DNA of 7,428 bases, from NCBI GenBank assembly GCA_028290165.1, contig JAQGKJ010000242.1, positions 1 to 7,428 on the forward strand, in the 5' to 3' direction. This DNA is from Bradyrhizobium sp. GTDB lineage: Bacteria; Pseudomonadota; Alphaproteobacteria; Rhizobiales; Xanthobacteraceae. The notes below the pieces were generated by a model. That model ran no database searches, was not told the DNA's origin, and saw only the letters and a program-made list of their open reading frames with translations. This document shows positions 1 through 5,940 of the stretch, one piece after another (position 1 is the stretch's first letter; each line of letters starts with the position of its first letter). Made by a program: the position numbers and the translations under genes.

Positions 1-560
1 ATCACGTCCTCGTTGGTCATCCGGATGCAGCCGGAGGAGATCGACGCGCCGATATATTCCGGCTGGTTGGTGCCGTGAATCCGGAACAGCGTGTCCTTGC
101 CGCCCGAATAGAGATACAGCGCGCGCGAGCCCATCGGATTGTCTGGTCCCGGCGCGACGAAGGTCGGAACGCCAAGCCGCTCGATCTCGCTCTTGGTCGG
201 ATGCCAAGGCGGCCACTCGGTCATGCTGCCGATCTTGGCAATGCCCGACCACGCCATCGCTTCCTCGCCGACGGTGATGCCGTAGCGGATCGCCTTGCCG
301 TCGTTGAGCACGTAATAGAGATAGTGATTGTCGGAATCGACCACGATCGAGCCGGGCGCTTCCTTGCGGTGATACTCGACAATGGCGCGGCGGAACGGCT
401 CGGCGACCGGGGTGTTGGTGTAGCGAATCTTGGCGAGCAGTTCCTTGTCGCGCGGTTTGAAATTGGTCTGGTTGGTCGCCTCATAGGTCGCGGCCTGCAT
501 GCAGCCCGACAACATCAGGCCGGCGGCCAGGATGCCCAGTTTCACCTTCAGCGACGACAT
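1..560 (-). CDS. L,D-transpeptidase (YkuD family) lipoprotein, 3' end cut by window edge
   Basis: Enzymes of this family form 3-3 peptide crosslinks in peptidoglycan, or attach proteins to it, through a cysteine acyl-enzyme in the periplasm. The visible 186 residues begin MSSLKVKLGILAAGLMLSGC, a basic start, a hydrophobic core and a lipobox (LSGC) with the lipidated Cys at 20. The YkuD domain covers roughly residues 70-186. The active-site motif is clear: His162 in IHGTN, then SSGCIR with Cys178 and Arg180. Only the short C-terminal end is missing, since the frame runs off base 1. The ATG at 560 is chosen because GGAAG (complement of 567-571) lies 6 bases upstream and the signal peptide starts right there. 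It is transcribed away from corA, with no partner gene visible. The family is secure; the exact biological role (crosslinking or protein anchoring) cannot be told. Confidence 0.93.
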   Translation of the reverse strand, partial: MSSLKVKLGILAAGLMLSGCMQAATYEATNQTNFKPRDKELLAKIRYTNTPVAEPFRRAIVEYHRKEAPGSIVVDSDNHYLYYVLNDGKAIRYGITVGEEAMAWSGIAKIGSMTEWPPWHPTKSEIERLGVPTFVAPGPDNPMGSRALYLYSGGKDTLFRIHGTNQPEYIGASISSGCIRMTNEDV

Positions 561-898
561 GATGCACTTCCGATCGAATGCTTTGCGTTCGCGCGCCAAA
601 CATGCGCCCTAAACGCCACGATTCCATTAATCGCATTATCGCCGAAACCGGTCACAATTCCAGAGCTTAGATGCTTGTCCCGCGTTGCGGGAGGCGAGTT
701 GTGTCTTTTTTGCCGCAAGTTTTGCAATTTTCGGCCAGTTTTTGGGCAGGTCGGCCCCGGCCGCCGAATCAGGGCCACGCCAAAGCCATCCCGCCGCCGC
801 AAATGTGGATGGGGGGGTAACGCTTCCGGTCATGAAGCTTGCCAGAATCGAGCTAAGTCCTGATGGGTAGGGCACCTGCTCGGTTCCTGGGGTGCTCC
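561..898. other. Intergenic region between the L,D-transpeptidase and corA, no convincing gene
   Basis: This divergent gap of about 340 bases should hold the promoters of both flanking genes, but I could not fix a -35/-10 pair for either. Short open frames on both strands here lack a good ribosome site and show no recognisable protein. The only structure worth noting is a small perfect hairpin, TCCCGC-GTT-GCGGGA, at 678-692, with a six-T run at 706-711. The T run begins 14 bases after the stem, too far for a standard intrinsic terminator. A C-rich/G-rich stretch at 750-800 is ordinary for this GC content. Confidence 0.5.
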
Positions 899-1879
899 AT
901 GCTGTCGGTCTACGTGCCTTCCGAATCCTCGCTGAAGAAAGCGGCCGAGGCCGATCTCGCCGCGCTGCCGGAGAGCGCGGTCTGGATCGACCTAGTGAAG
1001 CCGACCGCGGCCGAGGACAAGTCGGTGGAGCGGCTGGCCGGGATCGCGGTGCCGACCCGGGAGGACATGCAGGAGATCGAGATTTCGAGCCGGCTCTATA
1101 TCGAGAACGCTGCGCGCTACATGACGGCGACGCTGATGTGCGCGGCGGACACCGAGAATCCGCGCACCACCGCGGTGACCTTCATCCTTGCCAGCCATCG
1201 CCTGGTGACCGTGCGCTATGACGCGCCAAAACCGTTCATGCTGGTGGAGAACAAGCTGGCGCGCTCCTGCCCTCCCGGCATCACCGGGGAAATGGTGCTG
1301 ATGGAATTGCTGGACGCCGTGATCGACCGCAACGCCGACATTCTGGAGCGTGCCGGCAGCGACATGGACACCATCAGCCACGATATTTTCGAGCCCGAGG
1401 GCGCGGCGCGCACCGGCCACGCCAAGCGCTATTCGGACATTTTGATCGCGATCGGGCGTAAAGGCGATTTAACCTCGAAAGTGCGCGAGAGCCTGGTCTC
1501 GATCGGACGGGTGGTGACGTTCGTGGCGGCCGCCGTCGACGGCGTCAAATGGTCCAAGGACATGCGCGAGCAGCTGAAAACCATGCAGCGCGACGTCGCC
1601 TCGCTGACCGACCACGCCTCCTATCTCTCCAACAAGATCACCTTCGTGCTGGATGCGATGCTCGGCGTCGTCAATCTCGAGCAGAACAACATCATCAAGC
1701 TGTTTTCGGTGATGGCGGTAGTGCTGATGCCGCCGACCCTGATCGCCTCGATCTACGGCATGAATTTTAGAATCATGCCAGAGCTGCAATGGGAAAACGG
1801 CTACCTGCTCGCGCTGATAGCGATGCTGTTCGCCGCCGCGGGGCCTTACATGTACTTCAAATGGAAGAAGTGGCTTTAG
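899..1879 (+). CDS. corA: CorA-family magnesium/divalent cation transporter
   Basis: CorA proteins are homopentameric inner-membrane channels that admit Mg2+ (some also Co2+ or Ni2+). From the ATG at 899 the protein is 326 residues, normal for the family. It has a long cytoplasmic N-terminal domain, a charged helical stalk (about residues 170-260, e.g. the KWSKDMREQLKTMQRD stretch), and two C-terminal membrane helices (about 262-286 and 301-320). The family signature GMN is present at residues 287-289 in IYGMNF, followed by the usual MPEL-W-GY loop and a lysine-rich tail (FKWKKWL) facing the cytoplasm. The frame is open back to an ATG at 863. I prefer 899 because MLSVYV is how I remember relatives starting and the extra 12 residues look unrelated, though neither start has a strong ribosome site (only GGGG at 889-892). 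The gene stands alone on this strand, with the decayed hicAB 57 bases downstream. Confidence 0.93.
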   Translation: MLSVYVPSESSLKKAAEADLAALPESAVWIDLVKPTAAEDKSVERLAGIAVPTREDMQEIEISSRLYIENAARYMTATLMCAADTENPRTTAVTFILASHRLVTVRYDAPKPFMLVENKLARSCPPGITGEMVLMELLDAVIDRNADILERAGSDMDTISHDIFEPEGAARTGHAKRYSDILIAIGRKGDLTSKVRESLVSIGRVVTFVAAAVDGVKWSKDMREQLKTMQRDVASLTDHASYLSNKITFVLDAMLGVVNLEQNNIIKLFSVMAVVLMPPTLIASIYGMNFRIMPELQWENGYLLALIAMLFAAAGPYMYFKWKKWL

Positions 1880-1936
1880 ATATCGTGAGCTAATTTAGGC
1901 CGGGGGAGCGGGACGGAGTAAGCGCGGCGTGGGGCG

Positions 1937-2130
1937 ATGAAGGTCAAGGACGTCATCCGGTTGCTGGAGGGGAGGGCTGGTTTCTGGTTGCAACGCGCGG
2001 CAGTCACCGGCAATGCAAGCATCCGGTTCGGCTGGGACGCGTAATGGTGGCGGGCAAACCCTCCGACGATCTTGCCCCCGGCACGCTAAACAGTATCTTG
2101 AAACAGTCTGGCCTGAACGACCAACACTGA
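1937..2130 (+). pseudogene. hicA: hicA mRNA-interferase toxin, frameshifted
   Basis: HicA toxins are small double-stranded-RNA-binding-fold ribonucleases that cut mRNA and are neutralised by HicB. The first frame (from ATG 1937) reads MKVKDVIRLLE, a typical HicA start. It then loses sense and stops at 2042-2044 after 35 residues. From about 1975 the next frame continues the family sequence: GWFLVATRGSHRQCKHP, then VMVAGKPSDDLAPGTLNSIL, ending at TGA 2128-2130. Joining the two gives a full-length HicA of about 63 residues including the catalytic His in GSHR. Only five bases (1970-1974) sit where six are needed, so one base is missing inside a G-rich run (GGGGAGGG). The usual Tyr of HRQYKHP is Cys here. 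The stop overlaps the hicB start as TGATG, the standard hicAB arrangement. A sequencing error in the G run is the main alternative to a real loss of function. Confidence 0.85.
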
Positions 2131-2334
2131 TGCGCTACGCGGTCGTCATAGGAAGCCAACGGCAATTATTCGGCCTATGTGCCGGACCTGCCGGGTTGCA
2201 TTGCCACCGGTGACACCATTGCGGCGGTCGAGAACGAAATCCGTGAGGCGATCCGGTTCCATATCGACGGCCTTCGGGCCGATGGCACGGTAGTTCCACA
2301 GCCGACCAGCATCACTGAATACGTCGAGACTTAA
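2130..2334 (+). pseudogene. hicB: hicB antitoxin, frameshifted
   Basis: HicB antitoxins carry a degenerate RNase H-like domain that binds HicA. From ATG 2130 the frame reads MRYAVVI, the expected start, but then shifts and would stop at 2211-2213 after 27 residues. From 2155 another frame continues as a textbook HicB: NGNYSAYVPDLPGCIATGD, then EIREAIRFHIDGLRADG, ending ITEYVET at TAA 2332-2334. Between codon ATA (2148-2150) and GCC (2155-2157) there are four bases, GGAA, where a multiple of three is needed, so two bases were lost or one gained. The joined product would be about 68 residues, the small HicB form with no obvious extra DNA-binding domain. The lesion is separate from the one in hicA. 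With both frames broken, no working antitoxin or toxin is expected unless the sequence is wrong. Confidence 0.85.
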
Positions 2335-2459
2335 AAGCTGCGGGGCCGAGACGAGACAAGAACTCCGCCTCAATTTCTCCGGTAAAATTTGAGCGTTGCG
2401 CTGAACGTTTGGGCGAAACCTTTCTGCGATAAAGCTGGCCTCAAGCCGCGAGGACAGCA
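2335..2459. other. Gap between hicB remnant and the small C2HC protein, nothing firm
   Basis: No gene is seen in these 125 bases. There is an imperfect inverted repeat, CTCAATTT/AAATTTGAG, at about 2373-2395 with one unpaired base; it is too weak to call a terminator. The ribosome site of the next gene (GAGGA) lies at 2450-2454. Confidence 0.4.
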
Positions 2460-2678
2460 ATGGTTGAAAAAGTCGTAACGTCACCCGAGAACGTGGTCGA
2501 TTTCGCGCGCTATCAAACGGGCCGGAACGGCGCCGGCAAGGCGCTGGCGATGGCCGCACGGGTCTGCCGGCATTGTGGTGCTGCGCTATCAGAGGGCGAG
2601 CACGAAGACGAGTGCTCGAGCGCCCTCAACATCGAGGCCCCGCGTTCGCGCGGGCCGCGAAAGTTTTATGCGGAGTGA
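2460..2678 (+). CDS. Small uncharacterised protein with a putative C2HC zinc-binding motif
   Basis: I do not recognise a named family. The 72-residue product has a polar N-terminal part (MVEKVVTSPENVVDFARYQ), a short Ala-rich stretch, then Cys36-RH-Cys39 and, further on, His48 and Cys52 (CRHC...HEDEC). This spacing could bind one zinc ion as a zinc knuckle or half ribbon, an inference from spacing alone. The C-terminal tail is basic and ends in RGPRKFYAE. There is no signal peptide or membrane segment, so it is probably cytoplasmic. The ATG at 2460 has GAGGA five bases upstream, a good site that supports real translation. It faces the SDR gene tail to tail with only 37 bases between stops. 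A DNA- or RNA-binding accessory role is possible but unproven. Confidence 0.68.
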   Translation: MVEKVVTSPENVVDFARYQTGRNGAGKALAMAARVCRHCGAALSEGEHEDECSSALNIEAPRSRGPRKFYAE

Positions 2679-2687
2679 TTGGTCACA

Positions 2688-2701
2688 CGCGATCGATCGC
2701 G
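2688..2701. repeat. Perfect 14-bp palindrome between convergent genes
   Basis: CGCGATCGATCGCG reads the same on both strands. It sits in the 37-base gap between two stop codons that face each other (2678 and 2716). A short GTGA-TTGG-TCAC hairpin (2675-2686) overlaps the upstream stop codon. Position suggests a shared, bidirectional transcription end or a protein site, but the palindrome has no loop and no T run follows on either strand. Confidence 0.35.
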
Positions 2702-2715
2702 CCCCTGAATGACGA

Positions 2716-3471
2716 TCAAACATGCTGCCCGCCGTTGATATGGATCTCGGCGCCGTTGACGTAGGAACTGGTCTCCGTGCACAGCACGTAGATGATCTTC
2801 GCCACCTCGTCGGGGGTGCCGAGCCGATGCAGCGGAATCTGCTCGGCGACGATCTTTTCGGTGCCCGGCGACAGGATCGAGGTATCGATCTCACCCGGCG
2901 CGATCGAATTGACGCGCACCCCGATGCGGCCGAAATCCGAGGCCATCTCGCGGGTCAGCGAGGCCAGCGCCGCCTTCGAGGTCGCGTACGCCGCGCCTGC
3001 AAATGGATGCACGCGGGAGCCTGCAATCGAGGTGACGTTCACCACCGAGCCTTTCGCGGCCCTCAGCTCCTCGATCAGGCCGCGTGCCATCATGATCGGC
3101 GCGAAGAAGTTGACCCGGAAAACATGGCTCCAGGTGTCGATGTCGGTATCGATCGCGCCGAGCCGGGTGCCGCCTGGAGCCTTCGGCGAAATCGCGGCGT
3201 TATTGACCAGCGCGTGCAGCGCGCCGCCCTCCAGCCGGCCGCGGATTTCCGCGATCGCCCGTGTGGTGTCGGCGTGGTCGGCAAGGTCGACCTGGATGTG
3301 ATCCTCAGGGCCGGCGTCCCACGGGCAGTTTTCGGGAAAGGGGTGCCGCGAACAGGTGATGACGCGCCAGCCGGCTGAGGAAAAGCGGATCACGGTCGCG
3401 TGCCCGATGCCGCGGCTGGCGCCGGTCAGAAGCAGCGTGCGCCGCGGTCCGTTGTTGCTCGAAGTCGGCAT
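2716..3471 (-). CDS. Short-chain dehydrogenase/reductase (SDR), classical type
   Basis: This is an NAD(P)H-dependent oxidoreductase with a Rossmann fold, cytoplasmic, substrate unknown. At 251 residues it has the classical SDR length. The cofactor glycine motif TGASRGIG is at 16-23, NNAA at 90-93, the structural Asn at 121, and the catalytic Ser148, Tyr162 and Lys166 (YATSK) are all present. NSIAPGEIDT around 190 and the GG near the C-terminus are usual for the family. Arg20 in the glycine motif and Arg42 after the second strand (CSRHP) lean towards NADP(H), an inference. The ATG at 3471 has AAGGAA (complement of 3476-3481) four bases upstream. It starts 21 bases after the pdxH stop on the same strand, so the two are very likely one transcript. 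No feature links it directly to vitamin B6 chemistry. Confidence 0.93.
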   Translation of the reverse strand: MPTSSNNGPRRTLLLTGASRGIGHATVIRFSSAGWRVITCSRHPFPENCPWDAGPEDHIQVDLADHADTTRAIAEIRGRLEGGALHALVNNAAISPKAPGGTRLGAIDTDIDTWSHVFRVNFFAPIMMARGLIEELRAAKGSVVNVTSIAGSRVHPFAGAAYATSKAALASLTREMASDFGRIGVRVNSIAPGEIDTSILSPGTEKIVAEQIPLHRLGTPDEVAKIIYVLCTETSSYVNGAEIHINGGQHV

Positions 3472-3492
3472 GGAGTTCCTTCAGGCTTTCAA

Positions 3493-4134
3493 TCAGGGAT
3501 AAAGCCGCGTCCTGGACCACGGCTGGTCCGGCGCTGTGCGGCGGAATTCGATGCGGTCGTGCAGGCGGAACGGGCGGTCGTGCCAGAATTCGAATTGGGA
3601 GGGCGCGACGCGCCAGCCGCTCCAGCCTGGCGGGCGCGGCACCTCGCCGACGATGTGTTTGGCCGCGACCTTGGCGATGGCCTGCTCGAAGGCAAAACGG
3701 CTCTCCAGCGGCTGCGACTGCTTGCTGGCCCACGCGCCGATCTGGGCCTGCTTGGGCCGGGTGGCAAAATAGGCGTCGGCCTCGGCTTCGGTTACCGGCG
3801 ACACGTTGCCGCGGATGCGGACCTGCCGGCGCAGCGATTTCCAGTGAAAAAGTAAAGCCGCCTTAGGATTTGTGGCGAGCTCGCGGCCTTTTGGACTGGC
3901 GATGTGGCTGTAGAAGACAAAACCGTCGGCATCATAGCCCTTCATCAGCACCATCCGCACGTCGGGCAGCCCGTCCTGGTCGACAGTCGCCAGCGACATG
4001 GCGTTGGGATCGCTGGGTTCGGCCTTCACCGCTTCGGCAAACCATTCCCCGAACAGCGCGAACGGCTCGTCGGCCGCCGTGAAATCACCGGATGTTAAGG
4101 GTGTCGGGTGTTTGATGGAGGTCGTGTCGGTCAT
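3493..4134 (-). CDS. pdxH: Pyridoxamine 5'-phosphate oxidase (PNPOx)
   Basis: This FMN enzyme oxidises pyridoxine or pyridoxamine 5'-phosphate to pyridoxal 5'-phosphate, the last step of de novo B6 synthesis and part of salvage; it is a cytoplasmic homodimer. The 213 residues match the usual length. FMN-binding segments are visible: [18 protein letters not shown], and [16 protein letters not shown] in the middle. The C-terminal family signature [14 protein letters not shown] is intact, and the chain ends in W-SRTRLYP, as full-length members do. The ATG at 4134 is chosen because the N-terminal length fits the family; the ribosome site is weak (GGAACT about 8 bases upstream on the minus strand). 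It leads a two-gene unit with the SDR and diverges from the lipoprotein gene. The gap between them holds two palindromes that could bear on its expression. Confidence 0.96.
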   Translation of the reverse strand: MTDTTSIKHPTPLTSGDFTAADEPFALFGEWFAEAVKAEPSDPNAMSLATVDQDGLPDVRMVLMKGYDADGFVFYSHIASPKGRELATNPKAALLFHWKSLRRQVRIRGNVSPVTEAEADAYFATRPKQAQIGAWASKQSQPLESRFAFEQAIAKVAAKHIVGEVPRPPGWSGWRVAPSQFEFWHDRPFRLHDRIEFRRTAPDQPWSRTRLYP

Positions 4135-4173
4135 GGCAGGAGTTCCGAGTTGCGTCCGCCCGCGGTTCAGAGC

Positions 4174-4668
4174 GTGTTGCAGCCCCCATGGGGGCTCGCC
4201 CTATATAGGGCATGGGAACGCGTTGGCCTATCGGCGATCGGGCCTGCGGGCGCCGTGATGACGTTGATTCTAATCGCCGTGGGCTCGGGCGGCTGCAGCC
4301 TCTCGCGGAGCGGGGACGCCTTCGCCAGGATGGACGACAACGAGGTGACCGGCTCGCTCGGCGGGGCCCGGGGCAACGGGCCGGCGCCGACCGAGAGCGA
4401 TCTCGCTTTCGCCCGCAATGCCGCCTCCGACGTGCTGACCAGAGGGACCAAGGATTCCAGCCAGCCCTGGGAAAATCCCGAGACCGGCGCGCGGGGTTCG
4501 GTGACGCCGCTGGCCCAGGCCTATTCTACTGAGGGGCGCACCTGCCGCGATTTTCTGGCAAGCTATGTCAACGGCCACAATGAAAGCTGGCTGCAGGGGG
4601 CCGCCTGCCAGACCGGCCATGATGGCCGGTGGGAAATTCATTCGTTGAAGCCGTGGCGACGGGGTTGA
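4174..4668 (+). CDS. RT0821/Lpp0805-type surface antigen lipoprotein, start uncertain
   Basis: The mature part resembles the small surface-antigen lipoproteins (COG4520 type) of alphaproteobacteria, whose function is not settled. A lipobox-like GSGGCSL follows a hydrophobic stretch ([12 protein letters not shown]). After it comes an acidic, low-complexity spacer, then a C-terminal domain with [18 protein letters not shown], a second Cys pattern ([20 protein letters not shown]), and the stop at 4668. Starting at GTG 4174 gives 164 residues with two arginines before the hydrophobic core and Cys at 41. ATG 4258 is the alternative, but it leaves a signal sequence with no positive charge. No start has a good ribosome site. 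Relatives might start at the ATG at 4188, which is one base out of frame here, so a one-base change in the adjacent run of five G is possible. It lies upstream of dnaJ on the same strand, 102 bases apart. Confidence 0.75.
   Translation: MLQPPWGLALYRAWERVGLSAIGPAGAVMTLILIAVGSGGCSLSRSGDAFARMDDNEVTGSLGGARGNGPAPTESDLAFARNAASDVLTRGTKDSSQPWENPETGARGSVTPLAQAYSTEGRTCRDFLASYVNGHNESWLQGAACQTGHDGRWEIHSLKPWRRG
4181..4211. promoter_or_regulatory. Two adjacent perfect palindromes in the divergent pdxH/lipoprotein region
   Basis: AGCCCCCATGGGGGCT (4181-4196) and GCCCTATATAGGGC (4198-4211) are each perfect palindromes, separated by one base. They lie 47-77 bases upstream of the pdxH start, and upstream of, or within, the start region of the lipoprotein gene. 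The TATATA core of the second could serve as a -10 element. On the plus strand TTGCAG (4177-4182) lies 19 bases before it, a poor match to a -35. If that promoter is real, the lipoprotein would start at ATG 4258 rather than 4174. Operator function is an inference from symmetry and position. Confidence 0.4.
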
Positions 4669-4682
4669 GGGAACCCCGTTGC
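4656..4682 (+). terminator. Hairpin overlapping the lipoprotein stop codon, possible weak terminator
   Basis: ACGGGGTT (4659-4666) and AACCCCGT (4672-4679) form a perfect 8-base stem around a GAGGG loop. It extends to 11 pairs with GCG/TGC, including one G-U pair. The TGA stop (4666-4668) falls at the top of the stem. No T run follows, so it may pause or attenuate transcription into dnaJ, or protect the 3' end, rather than terminate fully. Confidence 0.45.
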
Positions 4683-4770
4683 AGAAATGCCACGAACACA
4701 CCAAATGAAACCCCGGTGGGCGGGCAGCCCGAAGTTTAACATCTGATTTTTCCTGAAGGAGACGTGACGT

Positions 4771-5730
4771 ATGCGCGACCCCTATGAGGTCTTGGGGGTG
4801 CCGCGGGGCGCCAGCGCTGCGGCGATCAAGAGCGCCTATCGCAAGCTTGCCAAGAAGCATCACCCCGACAACAACAAGAACGACCCGAAATCGGCAGCGC
4901 GGTTTTCCGAGATCAATTCGGCCAACGAGATCCTCGGCGACGAGGACAAGCGCAAGCAGTTCGATCGCGGCGAAATCGACGCCGATGGGAAGCCGCGTTT
5001 CCAGGGCTTTCCGGGCGGCGGCCCAGGCGCGCGCGCGGGCGGCTTCGAGACCCACACCTTCCGTACCGGCGGCGCCGGTCCCGGCGGCTTTGGCGGCGGT
5101 GGTTTTGAGGACAATCTCAACAGCATGTTCGGCGGGGCCAGTGCGCGCGGCGCGCGGAGCGGTCCGGGCGCCAGCTTCGAGTTCGATACCGGCGGCATAG
5201 CGCTCGACCTCGACCTCAACGTCGCCATGACGGTGTCGCTGGAGGAGGCGGCAAACGGCGTGGAGAAGCGCGTCCGGCTGCCGACCGGCAAAGAACTCAA
5301 TGTCAAGATTCCCGCAGGCGTCACCGCCGGCCAGCAGATCCGGCTGAAGGGGCAGGGCGAGACCGCGGCCGGACACCGTCCCGGCGACCTCCTGATCACC
5401 GTCAGCATCGCGCCGCATGCTTTCTTCAAGGTCGACGGCAGCGACCTGCGCGTCGATCTGCCGATCACGCTGTATGAAGCCGTGCTCGGCGGCAAAGTTC
5501 GCGTGCCCACGCTTGGCAGCGCGGTCGAATTGTCGATCCCGAAAAACACTTCGAGCGGCCGGACGTTTCGCCTCAAAGGCAAGGGGCTGCCGAAGCCGGC
5601 CGGAACCAATGGCGACCTGTTTGTCACCACCCGCATCATGCTGCCGGACGGGAACGATGCCGAACTCGAGGCGTTGATGCAGAAATGGCGCGACGGACAT
5701 CCATACAATCCGCGCGGCGATTTGACGTGA
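4771..5730 (+). CDS. DnaJ/CbpA-like J-domain co-chaperone without zinc finger
   Basis: J-domain proteins stimulate the ATPase of DnaK and hand it unfolded clients in the cytoplasm. The 319 residues show a J domain at about 1-65 with the essential HPD at 31-33 (KKHHPDNNK). A Gly/Phe-rich linker follows at about 75-135 (FPGGGPGARAGGF, FGGGGFEDNL), then the two beta-barrel client-binding domains at about 145-305 (VKIPAGVTAGQQIRLKGQG; LPITLYEAVLGGKVRVPT). The CxxCxGxG zinc-finger repeats of true DnaJ are absent, so this is a class B protein of the CbpA type, not the main dnaJ. The start is secure: AAGGAG at 4756-4761 lies nine bases before ATG 4771. No heat-shock promoter could be recognised in the 102 bases upstream. 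It follows the lipoprotein gene and converges on the anti-sigma gene. Confidence 0.94.
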   Translation: MRDPYEVLGVPRGASAAAIKSAYRKLAKKHHPDNNKNDPKSAARFSEINSANEILGDEDKRKQFDRGEIDADGKPRFQGFPGGGPGARAGGFETHTFRTGGAGPGGFGGGGFEDNLNSMFGGASARGARSGPGASFEFDTGGIALDLDLNVAMTVSLEEAANGVEKRVRLPTGKELNVKIPAGVTAGQQIRLKGQGETAAGHRPGDLLITVSIAPHAFFKVDGSDLRVDLPITLYEAVLGGKVRVPTLGSAVELSIPKNTSSGRTFRLKGKGLPKPAGTNGDLFVTTRIMLPDGNDAELEALMQKWRDGHPYNPRGDLT

Positions 5731-5763
5731 TCGCGGCGGTAGCTCCAGCCAGCAGAAAAAGGT

Positions 5764-5814
5764 GCGGCCTCGACGGGGGGACCAGCGCGGTACAAAAACC
5801 CCTATCGAGGCCGC
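5764..5814. terminator. Long hairpin in the convergent gap after dnaJ, probable bidirectional terminator
   Basis: GCGGCCTCGA (5764-5773) pairs perfectly with TCGAGGCCGC (5805-5814). Inside, GGGG (5775-5778) can pair with CCCC (5799-5802) across a small internal loop, giving at least 14 pairs in 51 bases. It begins 34 bases after the dnaJ stop and lies 127 bases beyond the 3' end of the anti-sigma gene. Only TT follows on the plus strand, so it lacks the T run of a classical terminator. A second perfect palindrome, GCCGATCGGC, follows at 5819-5828. Confidence 0.5.
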
Positions 5815-5906
5815 TTGCGCCGATCGGCGGATCGAACGCACCTCATTTTCGCGTGATCACCTGGTGCTATATTGAGACGCGTCGATGTCTTGATTCCAGA
5901 TTTTCA

Positions 5907-5924
5907 ATGTCCGAATTGGGACAT
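5907..5924. repeat. Short inverted repeat near the end of the anti-sigma gene
   Basis: ATGTCC and GGACAT flank a six-base AT-rich spacer (GAATTG), making an 18-base near-palindrome 17 bases past the anti-sigma stop codon. It could form a weak hairpin at the end of that transcript or be a protein site. The remaining bases of this gap hold no gene that I can see. Confidence 0.3.
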
Positions 5925-5940
5925 AGATGGTGACGCAAAT

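Noticed and set aside
678..711. Hairpin plus T run resembling an intrinsic terminator upstream of corA
   Set aside because: The T run starts 14 bases beyond the stem and no plus-strand gene ends nearby to need it.
75..863. A 262-residue plus-strand open frame opposite the L,D-transpeptidase
   Set aside because: The minus strand encodes a clear YkuD lipoprotein with catalytic His and Cys; the plus frame is an Arg-rich mirror with no motif.
1937..2130. Programmed ribosomal frameshifting as the explanation for the broken hicA
   Set aside because: No slippery heptamer with a following stem was seen at 1970-1976, and hicB needs a separate shift; indels or sequencing errors are simpler.
2146..2559. 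A 137-residue minus-strand open frame over hicB and the start of the small C2HC gene
   Set aside because: It mirrors the hicB remnant and lacks any recognisable feature or ribosome site.
2722..3378. Long plus-strand open frames opposite the SDR gene
   Set aside because: The SDR has all catalytic residues on the minus strand; the opposite frames are compositional shadows.
4683..4770. Possible heat-shock (RpoH) promoter in front of the DnaJ-like gene
   Set aside because: TTGCAG and CAAATG at 17-base spacing match neither the RpoH nor the sigma-70 consensus well enough to call.
4270..5841. A 523-residue open frame on the minus strand across the lipoprotein and dnaJ genes
   Set aside because: It is antisense to two well-supported genes, is rich in Ala/Arg/Gly as expected from high-GC mirror frames, has no recognisable domain and no ribosome site.
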